Assembly: GCA_024653205.1 (NCBI GenBank)
Contig: JANLFO010000007.1
Span: forward strand, 1-64,000
Direction of reading: 5' to 3'
Length of the DNA: 64,000 bases
Origin: Clostridia bacterium
GTDB taxonomy: Bacteria > Bacillota > DSM-521 > Neomoorellales > SLTJ01
Shown here: positions 19,119 to 26,306 of the stretch, piece after piece
Layout: every line of letters starts with the position of its first letter
Numbering within the stretch: position 1 is the first letter of the stretch
Translations under genes and position numbers: made by a program
The notes under the pieces: generated by a model
What the model was told of the DNA's origin: nothing
What the model saw: the letters and a program-made list of their open reading frames with translations, nothing else
Databases searched by the model: none

Positions 19119-20507
19119 TTGAGCGGCAAGGGTGAGGTAACCGTTGCCTGTTTGGTGCCCCATCCGCCGGTAATGGTACCGGAGGTGGGAGGGAAAGATG
19201 CCAGGGGTGTGGAGAAGACGGTCCGGGCCATGGAGCAGGTGGCGGGCAGGCTCGCGGTCCTGGGCCCGGAGGTCCTGCTTTTCATTACCCCCCACGGTCC
19301 TCTGGCCCGGGATACGGTCTATGTGGCGGCAGAACGGGAGTTGGTGGGTGACCTGGCTGCCTTCGGGGCCCCGGAGGTGGGCTTTCGTTACGGCAACGAT
19401 CTGGAGCTGGCGACCGCCATTCGCGATCGGGCCCGGGCGGTCGGGCTGGCGGTAGAGATGAACCGGCGCTGGACGGGATGGCCCGGACTGGGAGCGGGAC
19501 TGGATCACGGAGTGACCGCCCCGCTTTACTACCTACGCCGCGGCCCGGCCTCCTTCCGTCTGGTAGTACTCACCTATGCCCTCTGGCCGCGGCCTCAACT
19601 GTATCGGCTGGGAGCCGTGATTCGTGAGGCGGTGCAGGCGAGCGGCCGAAGGGTGGCAGTGGTTGCCAGCGGGGACCTGTCGCACCGATTATTGCCCGGG
19701 GCTCCGGCCGGCTACGATCCGGAGGGTAAAGAGTTCGACCGCCGGCTACGCGAACTTCTGGAGCGAGGGCAGCTCTACGAGATAATCACTCTATCGGAAG
19801 AGTGGGCCGAAAGGGCCGGAGAGTGCGGGTGGCGCTCGCTGGTTGTTGCCCTGGGAGCCCTGGACGGCGTAAGGGTCAGGACCGAGGTGCTGTCCTACGA
19901 AGGCCCGTTTGGGGTGGGTTACCTGGTGGCCCTGATGGAGCCGGGAGAAGAAGACCCGGAGCGCTGTCTCCTGGGGCGCCTATCGGTTTCTGCAGAGGAG
20001 GGTTCCTGGCCGGTGCGCCTGGCGCGGCAGAGCCTGGAAGCCTACGTCCGGGAAGGCCGCCTTATCAAGCTCCCCCATCCCCTGCCGGCGGAGCTGGCGC
20101 GGCCGGCGGCGGCTTTTGTCTCCCTGAAGAAGCACGGGCAGTTACGGGGATGCATAGGTACCATTCGGCCTACGCGGCCGAGCCTGGCGGAGGAGATCAT
20201 CGTCAACGCCATAAGCGCCGGCACGCGGGATCCTCGCTTTGAACCCGTGCGGCCGGACGAGCTTTCCGAGCTAACCTACTCAGTCGATGTGTTGGGCAAA
20301 CCGGAGCCGGTAAAAGGACTCGAAGAACTCGATCCGAAGCGCTTCGGCGTAATAGTGCGCAAGGATTGGCGCACGGGGGTGTTACTGCCCGATCTGGAAG
20401 GTGTGGACACCGTGGAAGAGCAGCTTCGCATTGCCAAGCTGAAGGCGGGCATCGGGCCGGAGGAAGACTGCATCGTAGAGCGTTTTGAGGTAAAGAGGTA
20501 CTACTGA
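19119..20507 (+). CDS. amrA: Memo-like/AMMECR1 fusion (AmmeMemoRadiSam system protein A)
   Basis: Residues 1 to about 265 form a LigB/Memo-like class III dioxygenase-type domain (LVPHPPVMVPEVGG, TPHGPLARDTVY, LDHGVTAPLYYL, VVASGDLSHRL). Residues about 285-462 form an AMMECR1 domain with the signature KKHGQLRGCIGTIRPTRPSL and ISAGTRDPRF. The substrate is unknown. In many bacteria and archaea these two domains occur with a dedicated radical SAM enzyme, which is the next gene here. The TTG start follows a strong GGAGGTGA site at seven bases. Whether the Memo domain is catalytic cannot be told from the sequence. Confidence 0.9.
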   Translation: MSGKGEVTVACLVPHPPVMVPEVGGKDARGVEKTVRAMEQVAGRLAVLGPEVLLFITPHGPLARDTVYVAAERELVGDLAAFGAPEVGFRYGNDLELATAIRDRARAVGLAVEMNRRWTGWPGLGAGLDHGVTAPLYYLRRGPASFRLVVLTYALWPRPQLYRLGAVIREAVQASGRRVAVVASGDLSHRLLPGAPAGYDPEGKEFDRRLRELLERGQLYEIITLSEEWAERAGECGWRSLVVALGALDGVRVRTEVLSYEGPFGVGYLVALMEPGEEDPERCLLGRLSVSAEEGSWPVRLARQSLEAYVREGRLIKLPHPLPAELARPAAAFVSLKKHGQLRGCIGTIRPTRPSLAEEIIVNAISAGTRDPRFEPVRPDELSELTYSVDVLGKPEPVKGLEELDPKRFGVIVRKDWRTGVLLPDLEGVDTVEEQLRIAKLKAGIGPEEDCIVERFEVKRYY

Positions 20508-20526
20508 GATTTGGGCTGCGCCACTA

Positions 20527-20715
20527 AGGCTTCGCCGGGCACTGAGCTTGGCGAGGGCGAGGGTGGAGGGGGGCCGCTAGGCTTCTGAATGGCGAAGCTG
20601 CGCCGGTGCCGAGGACGGTTTCTTTCGCGGGGAGCGCGCCGGGAGCCCGAAGCGTAAGGCTGTTCGGTTGGCGAAGCGACCGGCGCGAGGGGGAATCCGG
20701 GTGCCGGGGAGCAAA
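20527..20715 (+). repeat. Dispersed GC-rich repeat, copy B
   Basis: This copy fills the 234-base space between the AMMECR1-fusion gene and the radical SAM gene. It aligns with copy A at 18808-18990 in the same orientation, with scattered substitutions and small gaps. The most similar parts are GGCGAGGGCGAGGG and GGCGAAGCGA. Its divergence from A suggests an old element. No open frame with protein character is seen in it. Confidence 0.65.
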
Positions 20716-20765
20716 CTGAGATAGCTCAGAAGGGACGGGACTTGATTTGGGGAGCGAGAGGCGTA

Positions 20766-21776
20766 ATGCAGGAAGCGGCCTTCTACGAAAAGCTGGATGA
20801 GGGCCGGGTGCGCTGCGGGCTCTGTCCCCACCGCTGTGTGCTTGCACCCGGCAAGAAGGGTATTTGCGGCGTGAGGGAGAATCACGGAGGCAGGCTTTAC
20901 ACCCTCAACTATGCCCGGGTATCCTCCTGGGGCTTTGACCCGGTGGAGAAAAAACCGCTGTATCATTTCTGTCCGGGCACGGTCGTTTTCTCCTTGGGAA
21001 CCGTGGGCTGCAATTTTCATTGCGAGTTCTGCCAAAACTGGGAGATCGCCCGCGGCGATGTAGGAGCAACTTTCGAGCTCGGCGTCGAGGCGCTGATAGA
21101 GGTGCTGACGCGCCAGGCTCCCCCTCACTGCGTGGGGGTGGCCTACACTTACTCCGAGCCCTCGGTGTGGTACGAGTACGTGCTGGCCGCCAGCCGCGGG
21201 GTGAGGGAGAAGGGCTACCGGAACGTCCTGGTGACCAACGGTTTTATCAATCCCGAGCCTTTGGCGCAGTTGTTGCCCTACGTGGATGCTCTGAACATAG
21301 ACGTTAAGAGTTTCACCGACAGCTTCTACCGCCGGGTAGTACACGGCGAACGGGAGCCGGTACTGCGCACGGCAATCCAGGCCAAGGAAGCCGGGTGTCA
21401 TGTAGAAATTACCACCTTGCTGGTCCCGGGTCTAAACGATGGCCGGGAGGAACTGGAACAACTGGTTGACTGGATAGCCACGCATCTGGGATCGGATACC
21501 CCTCTTCACTTCTCCCGCTACTTTCCGCATTACCGGCTCCGCCTGCCGCCTACGCCCGTCGAAACCCTGCGGCGGGCCCGGGAACTGGCCCGCCGCAAGC
21601 TCTCCTTCGTATATCTGGGAAACGTGCCGGACGCCGAAGCCTCCACCACCTATTGCCCGGGTTGCGGTCGGCCGGTAGTGGAGCGCCTGGGTTACCGGGT
21701 GAGCAGTTCGGGCCTGGCCGACGGGCGCTGTCGCTATTGCGGCCGGAGGCTCCCTTTTGTGCTTGAGCCGAACTAG
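20766..21776 (+). CDS. amrS: AmmeMemoRadiSam system radical SAM enzyme
   Basis: This radical SAM protein has the 4Fe-4S motif CNFHCEFC (C-x3-C-x2-C) near residue 80. Further cysteines lie in CGLCPHRC near residue 17, and a C-terminal zinc-ribbon-like part has CPGCGRP and CRYCGRR. The partner families AMMECR1 and Memo are in the preceding gene, so the module is complete in two genes. The reaction is not known. ATG 20766 gives the family-like start MQEAAFYEKL and 336 residues. A TTG at 20742 would add eight. The stop overlaps the stop of the convergent gene. Confidence 0.92.
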   Translation: MQEAAFYEKLDEGRVRCGLCPHRCVLAPGKKGICGVRENHGGRLYTLNYARVSSWGFDPVEKKPLYHFCPGTVVFSLGTVGCNFHCEFCQNWEIARGDVGATFELGVEALIEVLTRQAPPHCVGVAYTYSEPSVWYEYVLAASRGVREKGYRNVLVTNGFINPEPLAQLLPYVDALNIDVKSFTDSFYRRVVHGEREPVLRTAIQAKEAGCHVEITTLLVPGLNDGREELEQLVDWIATHLGSDTPLHFSRYFPHYRLRLPPTPVETLRRARELARRKLSFVYLGNVPDAEASTTYCPGCGRPVVERLGYRVSSSGLADGRCRYCGRRLPFVLEPN

Positions 21777-22861
21777 CAGGGAACCACCAGGGGTACTGCG
21801 GCCTCTTCTTTTCCTTCCTCCAGCCGACCGGCGGTCTCCACGGCCAACCGCGACAGCAGGTAGGCCAAGAGGGATTCCGCTCCCTGGTTGGGGTTCGGGC
21901 CGTGAGGGGTCAGACCGTCGCAGCAGCCTCCGGACTCGCAATCGTAGAGGGCAACTCCCAGTTCGTTCTGGCCCAGAAACCAGCCAAAGGACTTCTCGGC
22001 CAGGCGCAGGTATTCGCGCTCCCGGCTTACCCAGTAGGCCAGGGTATAGGCCAGAACCAGGCAGCCCGCATCCTCGGGCTGCTCGTCAAAAGGTGCCGGT
22101 CGGGAATCTCTGAAGTACCAGCCTTTATTCCCCACCAGCTTCAGGTGCCCGTTGGCCAGGTGAAGACCGGTCAGAAAATCGAGTGCCCGCACGGCGGTCT
22201 GCCAGTAGAGCCGGTGCCCGGTTATCCGGTAGGCCATCACCAGGGCGGCGGGCAGGATGGCGTTGGAGTAGGTTAGGTAGGGTTCAAACCATTGCCACTC
22301 CCGGGTCTGTTCCCGCTCCAGGGCAGCCGGGAACCAATCGGCCAGAAGGCAAATCAAGCCGCGGATTTGCTCCGAAGGGAACGCCGAATAATAATACCCC
22401 AGGCCCAGGAGGGCAAAAGCTTTGGCCCGGGGATAGGTCAGGCCGGCCGACCAGGGAAGGGCCCTATCCAGCATGTCCTTGGCCGCCCGCCCCAGGTAGT
22501 GCTCGGGGAGGGAGGCGGCCGCGTATCCCAGGGCCCAAAGCGCCCGGCCGAAAGCATCCTCCGAGCCCTCTTCGTCCAGGAAGCACCGGGTATAGTCTAC
22601 GAAGTTGTGCCACTTGCCGTCCGGCCTTTGCGCGTAGCGGAGAAAACCCAGGTAGCTTTCTGCCAGTTCCAGAGCCTCCGGCGCCTGGAGATGCTGATAG
22701 ACTTGAAGGGCGGCCAGCAGGGCCCGGGCGTTGTCGTCGGTGGTGTAGCCGGTCCGGTAGTCGGGCAGGGCGTAGACCGCGTGCTGAATTATGCCCGTCC
22801 TGTCGGTGAGGCGGCGCAAGTGGTTCAGGTTCAGATCGGGATAGACTCCGTTTCTCACCAT
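21773..22861 (-). CDS. Six-hairpin-glycosidase-like conserved protein paired with GT4
   Basis: This 362-residue protein is rich in helices with repeated aromatic patterns: YRTGYTTDDNARALLAALQV, SEDAFGRALWALGYA, FEPYLTYSNAILPAAL and a C-terminal YDCESGGCCDGLTPHG with NQGAESLLAYLLSRLA. It resembles the (alpha/alpha)6 proteins often fused or adjacent to family 4 glycosyltransferases. The exact activity is unknown, and glycan processing is inference. The ATG at 22861 lies after GGAGGTGGGC. It is 38 bases downstream of the GT4 gene and converges on amrS, sharing a CTAG at the stops. Confidence 0.8.
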   Translation of the reverse strand: MVRNGVYPDLNLNHLRRLTDRTGIIQHAVYALPDYRTGYTTDDNARALLAALQVYQHLQAPEALELAESYLGFLRYAQRPDGKWHNFVDYTRCFLDEEGSEDAFGRALWALGYAAASLPEHYLGRAAKDMLDRALPWSAGLTYPRAKAFALLGLGYYYSAFPSEQIRGLICLLADWFPAALEREQTREWQWFEPYLTYSNAILPAALVMAYRITGHRLYWQTAVRALDFLTGLHLANGHLKLVGNKGWYFRDSRPAPFDEQPEDAGCLVLAYTLAYWVSREREYLRLAEKSFGWFLGQNELGVALYDCESGGCCDGLTPHGPNPNQGAESLLAYLLSRLAVETAGRLEEGKEEAAVPLVVPC

Positions 22862-22899
22862 GCCCACCTCCCTAGCCTTGATGGTGGTCCTCAAGGCGT

Positions 22900-24090
22900 T
22901 CAGCTTGTGGCCTGACCTTCTAGCCCCGGCGCCGCCCGCTGGGCTGTGGCCACCACTTCGTGGAACAGGTCCATGTAGGCCTCGGCTACGCGGGGCCAGG
23001 TCATTTGCCGGCCGAATTCCCGGGCCGCGCGGCTCAGGGCCGCAGTCTTGGCGGGCTGAGACAAGACCTCTTCCAGGGCCAGGCCTAAAGCCTGGGCATC
23101 GGCGAAGGGAACCAGGATTCCCCGGCCGCCGGCCAGCATTTCCTGGGCGTAAATGTACGGCGTGGAGATGACGGTCTTGCCCAGGCATACGGCATAGGCC
23201 AGGGTGCCGCTGGAGATCTGCTGGGGCTCCAGGTAGGGTGTGAGATAAATGTCAGTCATATGCAGATAAGTCAAGAGTTCCTCCTGGCTCAGGTAGGAGT
23301 CTACGAAGTGCACATGATCCTCCAGGCCGAGCGCCATCACCAGATCCTTTAGCTTGCTCCTGTAGGTCTCGCCTTCCCGGCGCCGCACCTCGGGATGGGT
23401 CTGGCCCAGAACCAGGTAGAGCACCTCCGGGTGCTTGGCCACCACCGGCGGGAGGGCCTTCAGGGCGTATTCTATGCCCTTGCCCGGGTGCAGCAGCCCG
23501 AAAGTGCAGAGCAGTTTTCGGTCCTGCCAGCCGTAGCGCTTCCTTAGTTCGGAAGCGTCGGGCAGCTCCAATACCGGTACCCCGTGGTGGATTACGTGTA
23601 TCTTGGCCGGCGCGATCTTGTACACCTGGGTGAGTATTTCCTTACCCTTGTGGGCCAGCACTACCACGGCGGCGCTGTGGGCGGCGATCTCCTGCACCAG
23701 GGCTTTCCGGTGGGAATCCACGTTGGGGAGTACGGTATGGAAGGTGGTTACCACCGGCTTGCGCAGGTGGCTCAACAGGGAAAGCAGGTAGTGGCCGTTG
23801 GTTCCGCCGAAGATGCCGAATTCGTGCTGCACTACCACTACATCCACTCTGCTGCGGTTGAGGAAGTTGGCTGCTTGGACATACGAAGAACGCTCTTCCT
23901 GAACCAGAATCTGTTTCACCACCGGGGGATAGGTCAAGTCTTGCCCTCGGTGATTGACGGCCACTACCACCGAGGGCGCCAGTCGGCCCGAAGCGTCTAT
24001 GGCCGTGGTCAGATCCCAGGTAAACGTAGCCAACCCGCACTGACGAGGAGGAAAGGTGCTGACGTAGGCAACTTCCAGTCTGGTTGTCAA
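22900..24090 (-). CDS. Family 4 glycosyltransferase
   Basis: This is a retaining GT-B glycosyltransferase. The N-terminal domain has VAYVSTFPPRQCGLATFTWD and HEFGIFGGTNGHYLLSLL. The C-terminal nucleotide-sugar domain has FGLLHPGKGIEYALKALP and the acceptor-side stretch LTPYLEPQQISSGTLAYAV. The family and the GDP-mannose genes next door make mannosyl transfer likely, but this is inference. There is a GTG at 24099, but it overlaps the AGGAGGT ribosome binding site. TTG 24090 has correct spacing, so 396 residues is preferred. It is the first gene of the minus-strand operon. Confidence 0.88.
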   Translation of the reverse strand: MTTRLEVAYVSTFPPRQCGLATFTWDLTTAIDASGRLAPSVVVAVNHRGQDLTYPPVVKQILVQEERSSYVQAANFLNRSRVDVVVVQHEFGIFGGTNGHYLLSLLSHLRKPVVTTFHTVLPNVDSHRKALVQEIAAHSAAVVVLAHKGKEILTQVYKIAPAKIHVIHHGVPVLELPDASELRKRYGWQDRKLLCTFGLLHPGKGIEYALKALPPVVAKHPEVLYLVLGQTHPEVRRREGETYRSKLKDLVMALGLEDHVHFVDSYLSQEELLTYLHMTDIYLTPYLEPQQISSGTLAYAVCLGKTVISTPYIYAQEMLAGGRGILVPFADAQALGLALEEVLSQPAKTAALSRAAREFGRQMTWPRVAEAYMDLFHEVVATAQRAAPGLEGQATS

Positions 24091-24315
24091 CCGGGCCACC
24101 TCCTTACTTATTATTCGCCGGAAGACGGTAAACTAGTCCCAACGCCAGGCTAACCGGCAAGAGCGAGAACGAAGATAGGTCGGATAGGCAAAACTGTACT
24201 AGGATATGCTGATGGCGGAGATATTATGACCTCGTTCCCGCCGGCCGGCCTTGCGCTACGTGAGCACCCTTTCAGGCTAACCGGTACGGGTTTGGTACCC
24301 TCGGCTGCTAGCTCT
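24091..24315 (-). promoter_or_regulatory. Long, probably structured 5' leader of the GT4 operon
   Basis: From the predicted transcription start near 24315 to the GT4 start there are about 225 untranslated bases. They contain several possible stems, such as GGTAC/GTACC around a CAAACCC loop. Two copies of the 12-mer CAGGCTAACCGG (+ strand spelling) lie at 24146-24157 and 24273-24284. I could not match it to a known riboswitch. No open frame with protein character is seen. This makes up about half of the 430-base intergenic region. Confidence 0.5.
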
Positions 24316-24321
24316 GGAAAG

Positions 24322-24350
24322 ATTCTAGCATAGGGGAGCAAGGAAACCAA
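24322..24350 (-). promoter_or_regulatory. Predicted sigma-A promoter of the GT4 operon
   Basis: On the minus strand, TAGAAT (24327-24322) is preceded by TG one base upstream (extended -10). It is separated by 17 bases from TTGGTT (24350-24345). Transcription would begin near 24315. Confidence 0.6.
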
Positions 24351-24479
24351 CCAGCATTTACCGCCAGAGTTGACGATTTTACCTCGTTTTTCGGCTGTAC
24401 GAAGCCGGTTGGGCGGCAAATGGCTTTTGAATTATGTTAACAGCTGCCCGATCTCGTGGCCGGTAAGGCACCGGTCTGC

Positions 24480-24485
24480 TATAAT
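24480..24485 (+). promoter_or_regulatory. Extended -10 promoter for the GDP-mannose operon
   Basis: A perfect TATAAT with TG one base upstream lies 36 bases before the phosphomannomutase ATG. The -35 region is poor (TGGCCG at 17 bases), so the extended -10 would carry recognition. Expected start of transcription is near 24492. It is divergent from the GT4 promoter about 130 bases away. Confidence 0.6.
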
Positions 24486-24520
24486 ACTAGCAAAAACTCG
24501 GACAGGCGAGGGGGGCGGGT

Positions 24521-25957
24521 ATGGAGGAGATCAGGTTCGGCACCGACGGCTGGCGGCACGTTATCAGCGACGGCTTCACCTTTGCCAACGTGCGGCGAGT
24601 GGCCCAGGCTATAGCCGAGGATCTTCTGGCCCGGGGCCATCAGGGCCGCAGGGTGGTAGTGGGCTACGACACCCGCTTCTTGTCGCCCCGCTACGCGCAG
24701 TTGGTGGCCGAGGTTTTGGCGGGCAACGGGCTAGAGGTGTTGCTCACCCGTGAGGCGGCCCCAACCCCTGCCGTCTCCTGGGCGGTTAGAGAGAAGGGGG
24801 CGGCGGGAGGGGTTATGGTCACCGCCAGCCACAACCCTCCGGAGTATAACGGTCTGAAGTTCAAGGGACCCTACGGCGGATCGGCGTTACCCGAGTTGAC
24901 CTCTGCCGTAGAGCGCCACCTGGCCGAGGAGACGCCCATCCGCTTCCTCCCTCTGGAGCAGGCGTTAGCCCAGGGCAGGGTGCGGCTTTTTGATCCCAAG
25001 CCCGGTTACTTCGCCCAGTTGCGGCGGCTGGTCGACCTTTCGGTTTTCACCGGTCTGAACTTTACCGTGGTAGCGGACCCCATGCACGGTGCCGGGCGGG
25101 GATACCTGAAAGAACTGTTGGCCCCGACCGGGCTAAAGGTAGTGGAGATTCGCGGGGAGCACAATCCCGGCTTCGGGGGGGTAAACCCGGAGCCCATAGA
25201 GAGGAATCTCACCCCTCTGTTCGAAGCCGTGGGAGGTCTCGGGGCGGCACTGGGCCTGGCCACCGACGGGGATGCCGACCGGGTGGGGGCGGTGGACGAG
25301 CAGGGCCATTTCGTGGATTCCCACCGCATCTTCGCCCTGCTGTTTCGCCATCTGGTCAATACCCGCGGCTGGGACGGCGCGGTGGTAAAGACCTTTTCTA
25401 CCACCCGGATGATCGACCTGTTGGCCCGGCGTTTGGGCAAGAAACTTCACGTAACCCCTATAGGGTTCAAGTACATCTGCCGGCTGATGCTGGAAGACGA
25501 CGTGCTAATCGGCGGCGAGGAAAGCGGAGGAATCGGGATCAAGTATCACCTGCCCGAACGCGACGGCATCCTCTCCGGTCTCCTCCTGCTGGAAATAATG
25601 GCCCTGTCCGGCAGGAAGATGTCCGAACTGGTAGCCGACCTGCTGCAGGAGGTCGGTCCCCATTACTACCGGCGGGTGGATCTGGAGATCAGGGAGGCTC
25701 AAACCCTGATGCGGAGGCTGGCGGAGCGGCCGCCCAAGGAGATCGCCGGGCGCCGCGTCCGGGGTCAGGACGGACTGGACGGGCAGAAGTTCCTGCTGGA
25801 GGACGAATCCTGGATCCTCTTCCGGGCTTCGGGTACCGAACCGGTGGTGCGCATTTACGCCGAAGCCGCCTCACCCCAGGCGGCAGAACACCTGCTGGCA
25901 GCCGGCGCCCGCTACCTGGCCGAAGGGGAGGTAGGTAGAGTTGCGGGTGGTGGATAA
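24521..25957 (+). CDS. Phosphomannomutase/phosphoglucomutase
   Basis: This alpha-D-phosphohexomutase interconverts hexose 6- and 1-phosphates. The phosphoserine loop TASHNPPEYNGLKFKG is near residues 100-115, the metal loop is DGDADRVGAVDEQG, the sugar-specificity loop is GGEESGG, and the C-terminal phosphate-binding loop is RASGTEPVVRIYAEA. Length is 478 residues from ATG. Downstream genes for a mannose-6-phosphate isomerase-like cupin and a GDP-mannose pyrophosphorylase point to mannose 1-phosphate as the product. The specificity itself cannot be read directly. Confidence 0.93.
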   Translation: MEEIRFGTDGWRHVISDGFTFANVRRVAQAIAEDLLARGHQGRRVVVGYDTRFLSPRYAQLVAEVLAGNGLEVLLTREAAPTPAVSWAVREKGAAGGVMVTASHNPPEYNGLKFKGPYGGSALPELTSAVERHLAEETPIRFLPLEQALAQGRVRLFDPKPGYFAQLRRLVDLSVFTGLNFTVVADPMHGAGRGYLKELLAPTGLKVVEIRGEHNPGFGGVNPEPIERNLTPLFEAVGGLGAALGLATDGDADRVGAVDEQGHFVDSHRIFALLFRHLVNTRGWDGAVVKTFSTTRMIDLLARRLGKKLHVTPIGFKYICRLMLEDDVLIGGEESGGIGIKYHLPERDGILSGLLLLEIMALSGRKMSELVADLLQEVGPHYYRRVDLEIREAQTLMRRLAERPPKEIAGRRVRGQDGLDGQKFLLEDESWILFRASGTEPVVRIYAEAASPQAAEHLLAAGARYLAEGEVGRVAGGG

Positions 25958-26300
25958 GCCCTGGGGAAGGGAGATCTGGTGGGCCCATACCGATCGGTAC
26001 GTGGGCAAGATACTGGAAGTTAAGGCCGGACAGGCCCTGAGCCTCCAGTATCACCGCGAGAAGCTGGAGTCCATGTACTTCTGGCAGGGTGAGGGGGAGC
26101 TTCGCCTGGGTGAAGAAACCCGGGCCATCCGCCCGGGTCTGGCGGTGACGGTGCTGCCGGGAACTCCCCACCGCATTACCGCCTTTACCGACCTGATAAT
26201 CTTTGAGGTTTCTACCCCTCAGGTAGAAGACGTGGTAAGGCTGGAGGACCGGTACGGCCGGGCGGAGCCCACCCCGGCACCTCCGTCGGGAGGTGAGTGA
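25941..26300 (+). CDS. Cupin protein, mannose-6-phosphate isomerase type II-like
   Basis: This stand-alone 119-residue cupin resembles the C-terminal isomerase domain of bifunctional ManC/AlgA proteins. It has KPWGREIWWAHTDRYVGKIL, the metal-site region LQYHREKLESMYFWQGEGEL and LPGTPHRITAFTD. It probably supplies mannose 6-phosphate from fructose 6-phosphate. It starts at TTG 25941, overlapping the mutase gene by 17 bases, and lies six bases before manC. The last 15 residues are low-complexity. Confidence 0.85.
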   Translation: MRVVDKPWGREIWWAHTDRYVGKILEVKAGQALSLQYHREKLESMYFWQGEGELRLGEETRAIRPGLAVTVLPGTPHRITAFTDLIIFEVSTPQVEDVVRLEDRYGRAEPTPAPPSGGE

Positions 26301-26306
26301 AGGATC

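Noticed and set aside
18866-19122. Several short open frames in the gap before the AMMECR1-fusion gene
   Set aside because: They are Gly/Arg/Ala-rich, differ in all frames and lie in the repeat copy A region. No start with proper spacing.
24091-24315. Known riboswitch in the GT4 leader (c-di-GMP-I, c-di-AMP, fluoride, THF, cobalamin considered)
   Set aside because: A CCAAACCCGT stretch recalls part of the c-di-AMP motif and GAAAGGGTG recalls c-di-GMP-I, but the other conserved elements are missing or in the wrong order. No family was assigned.
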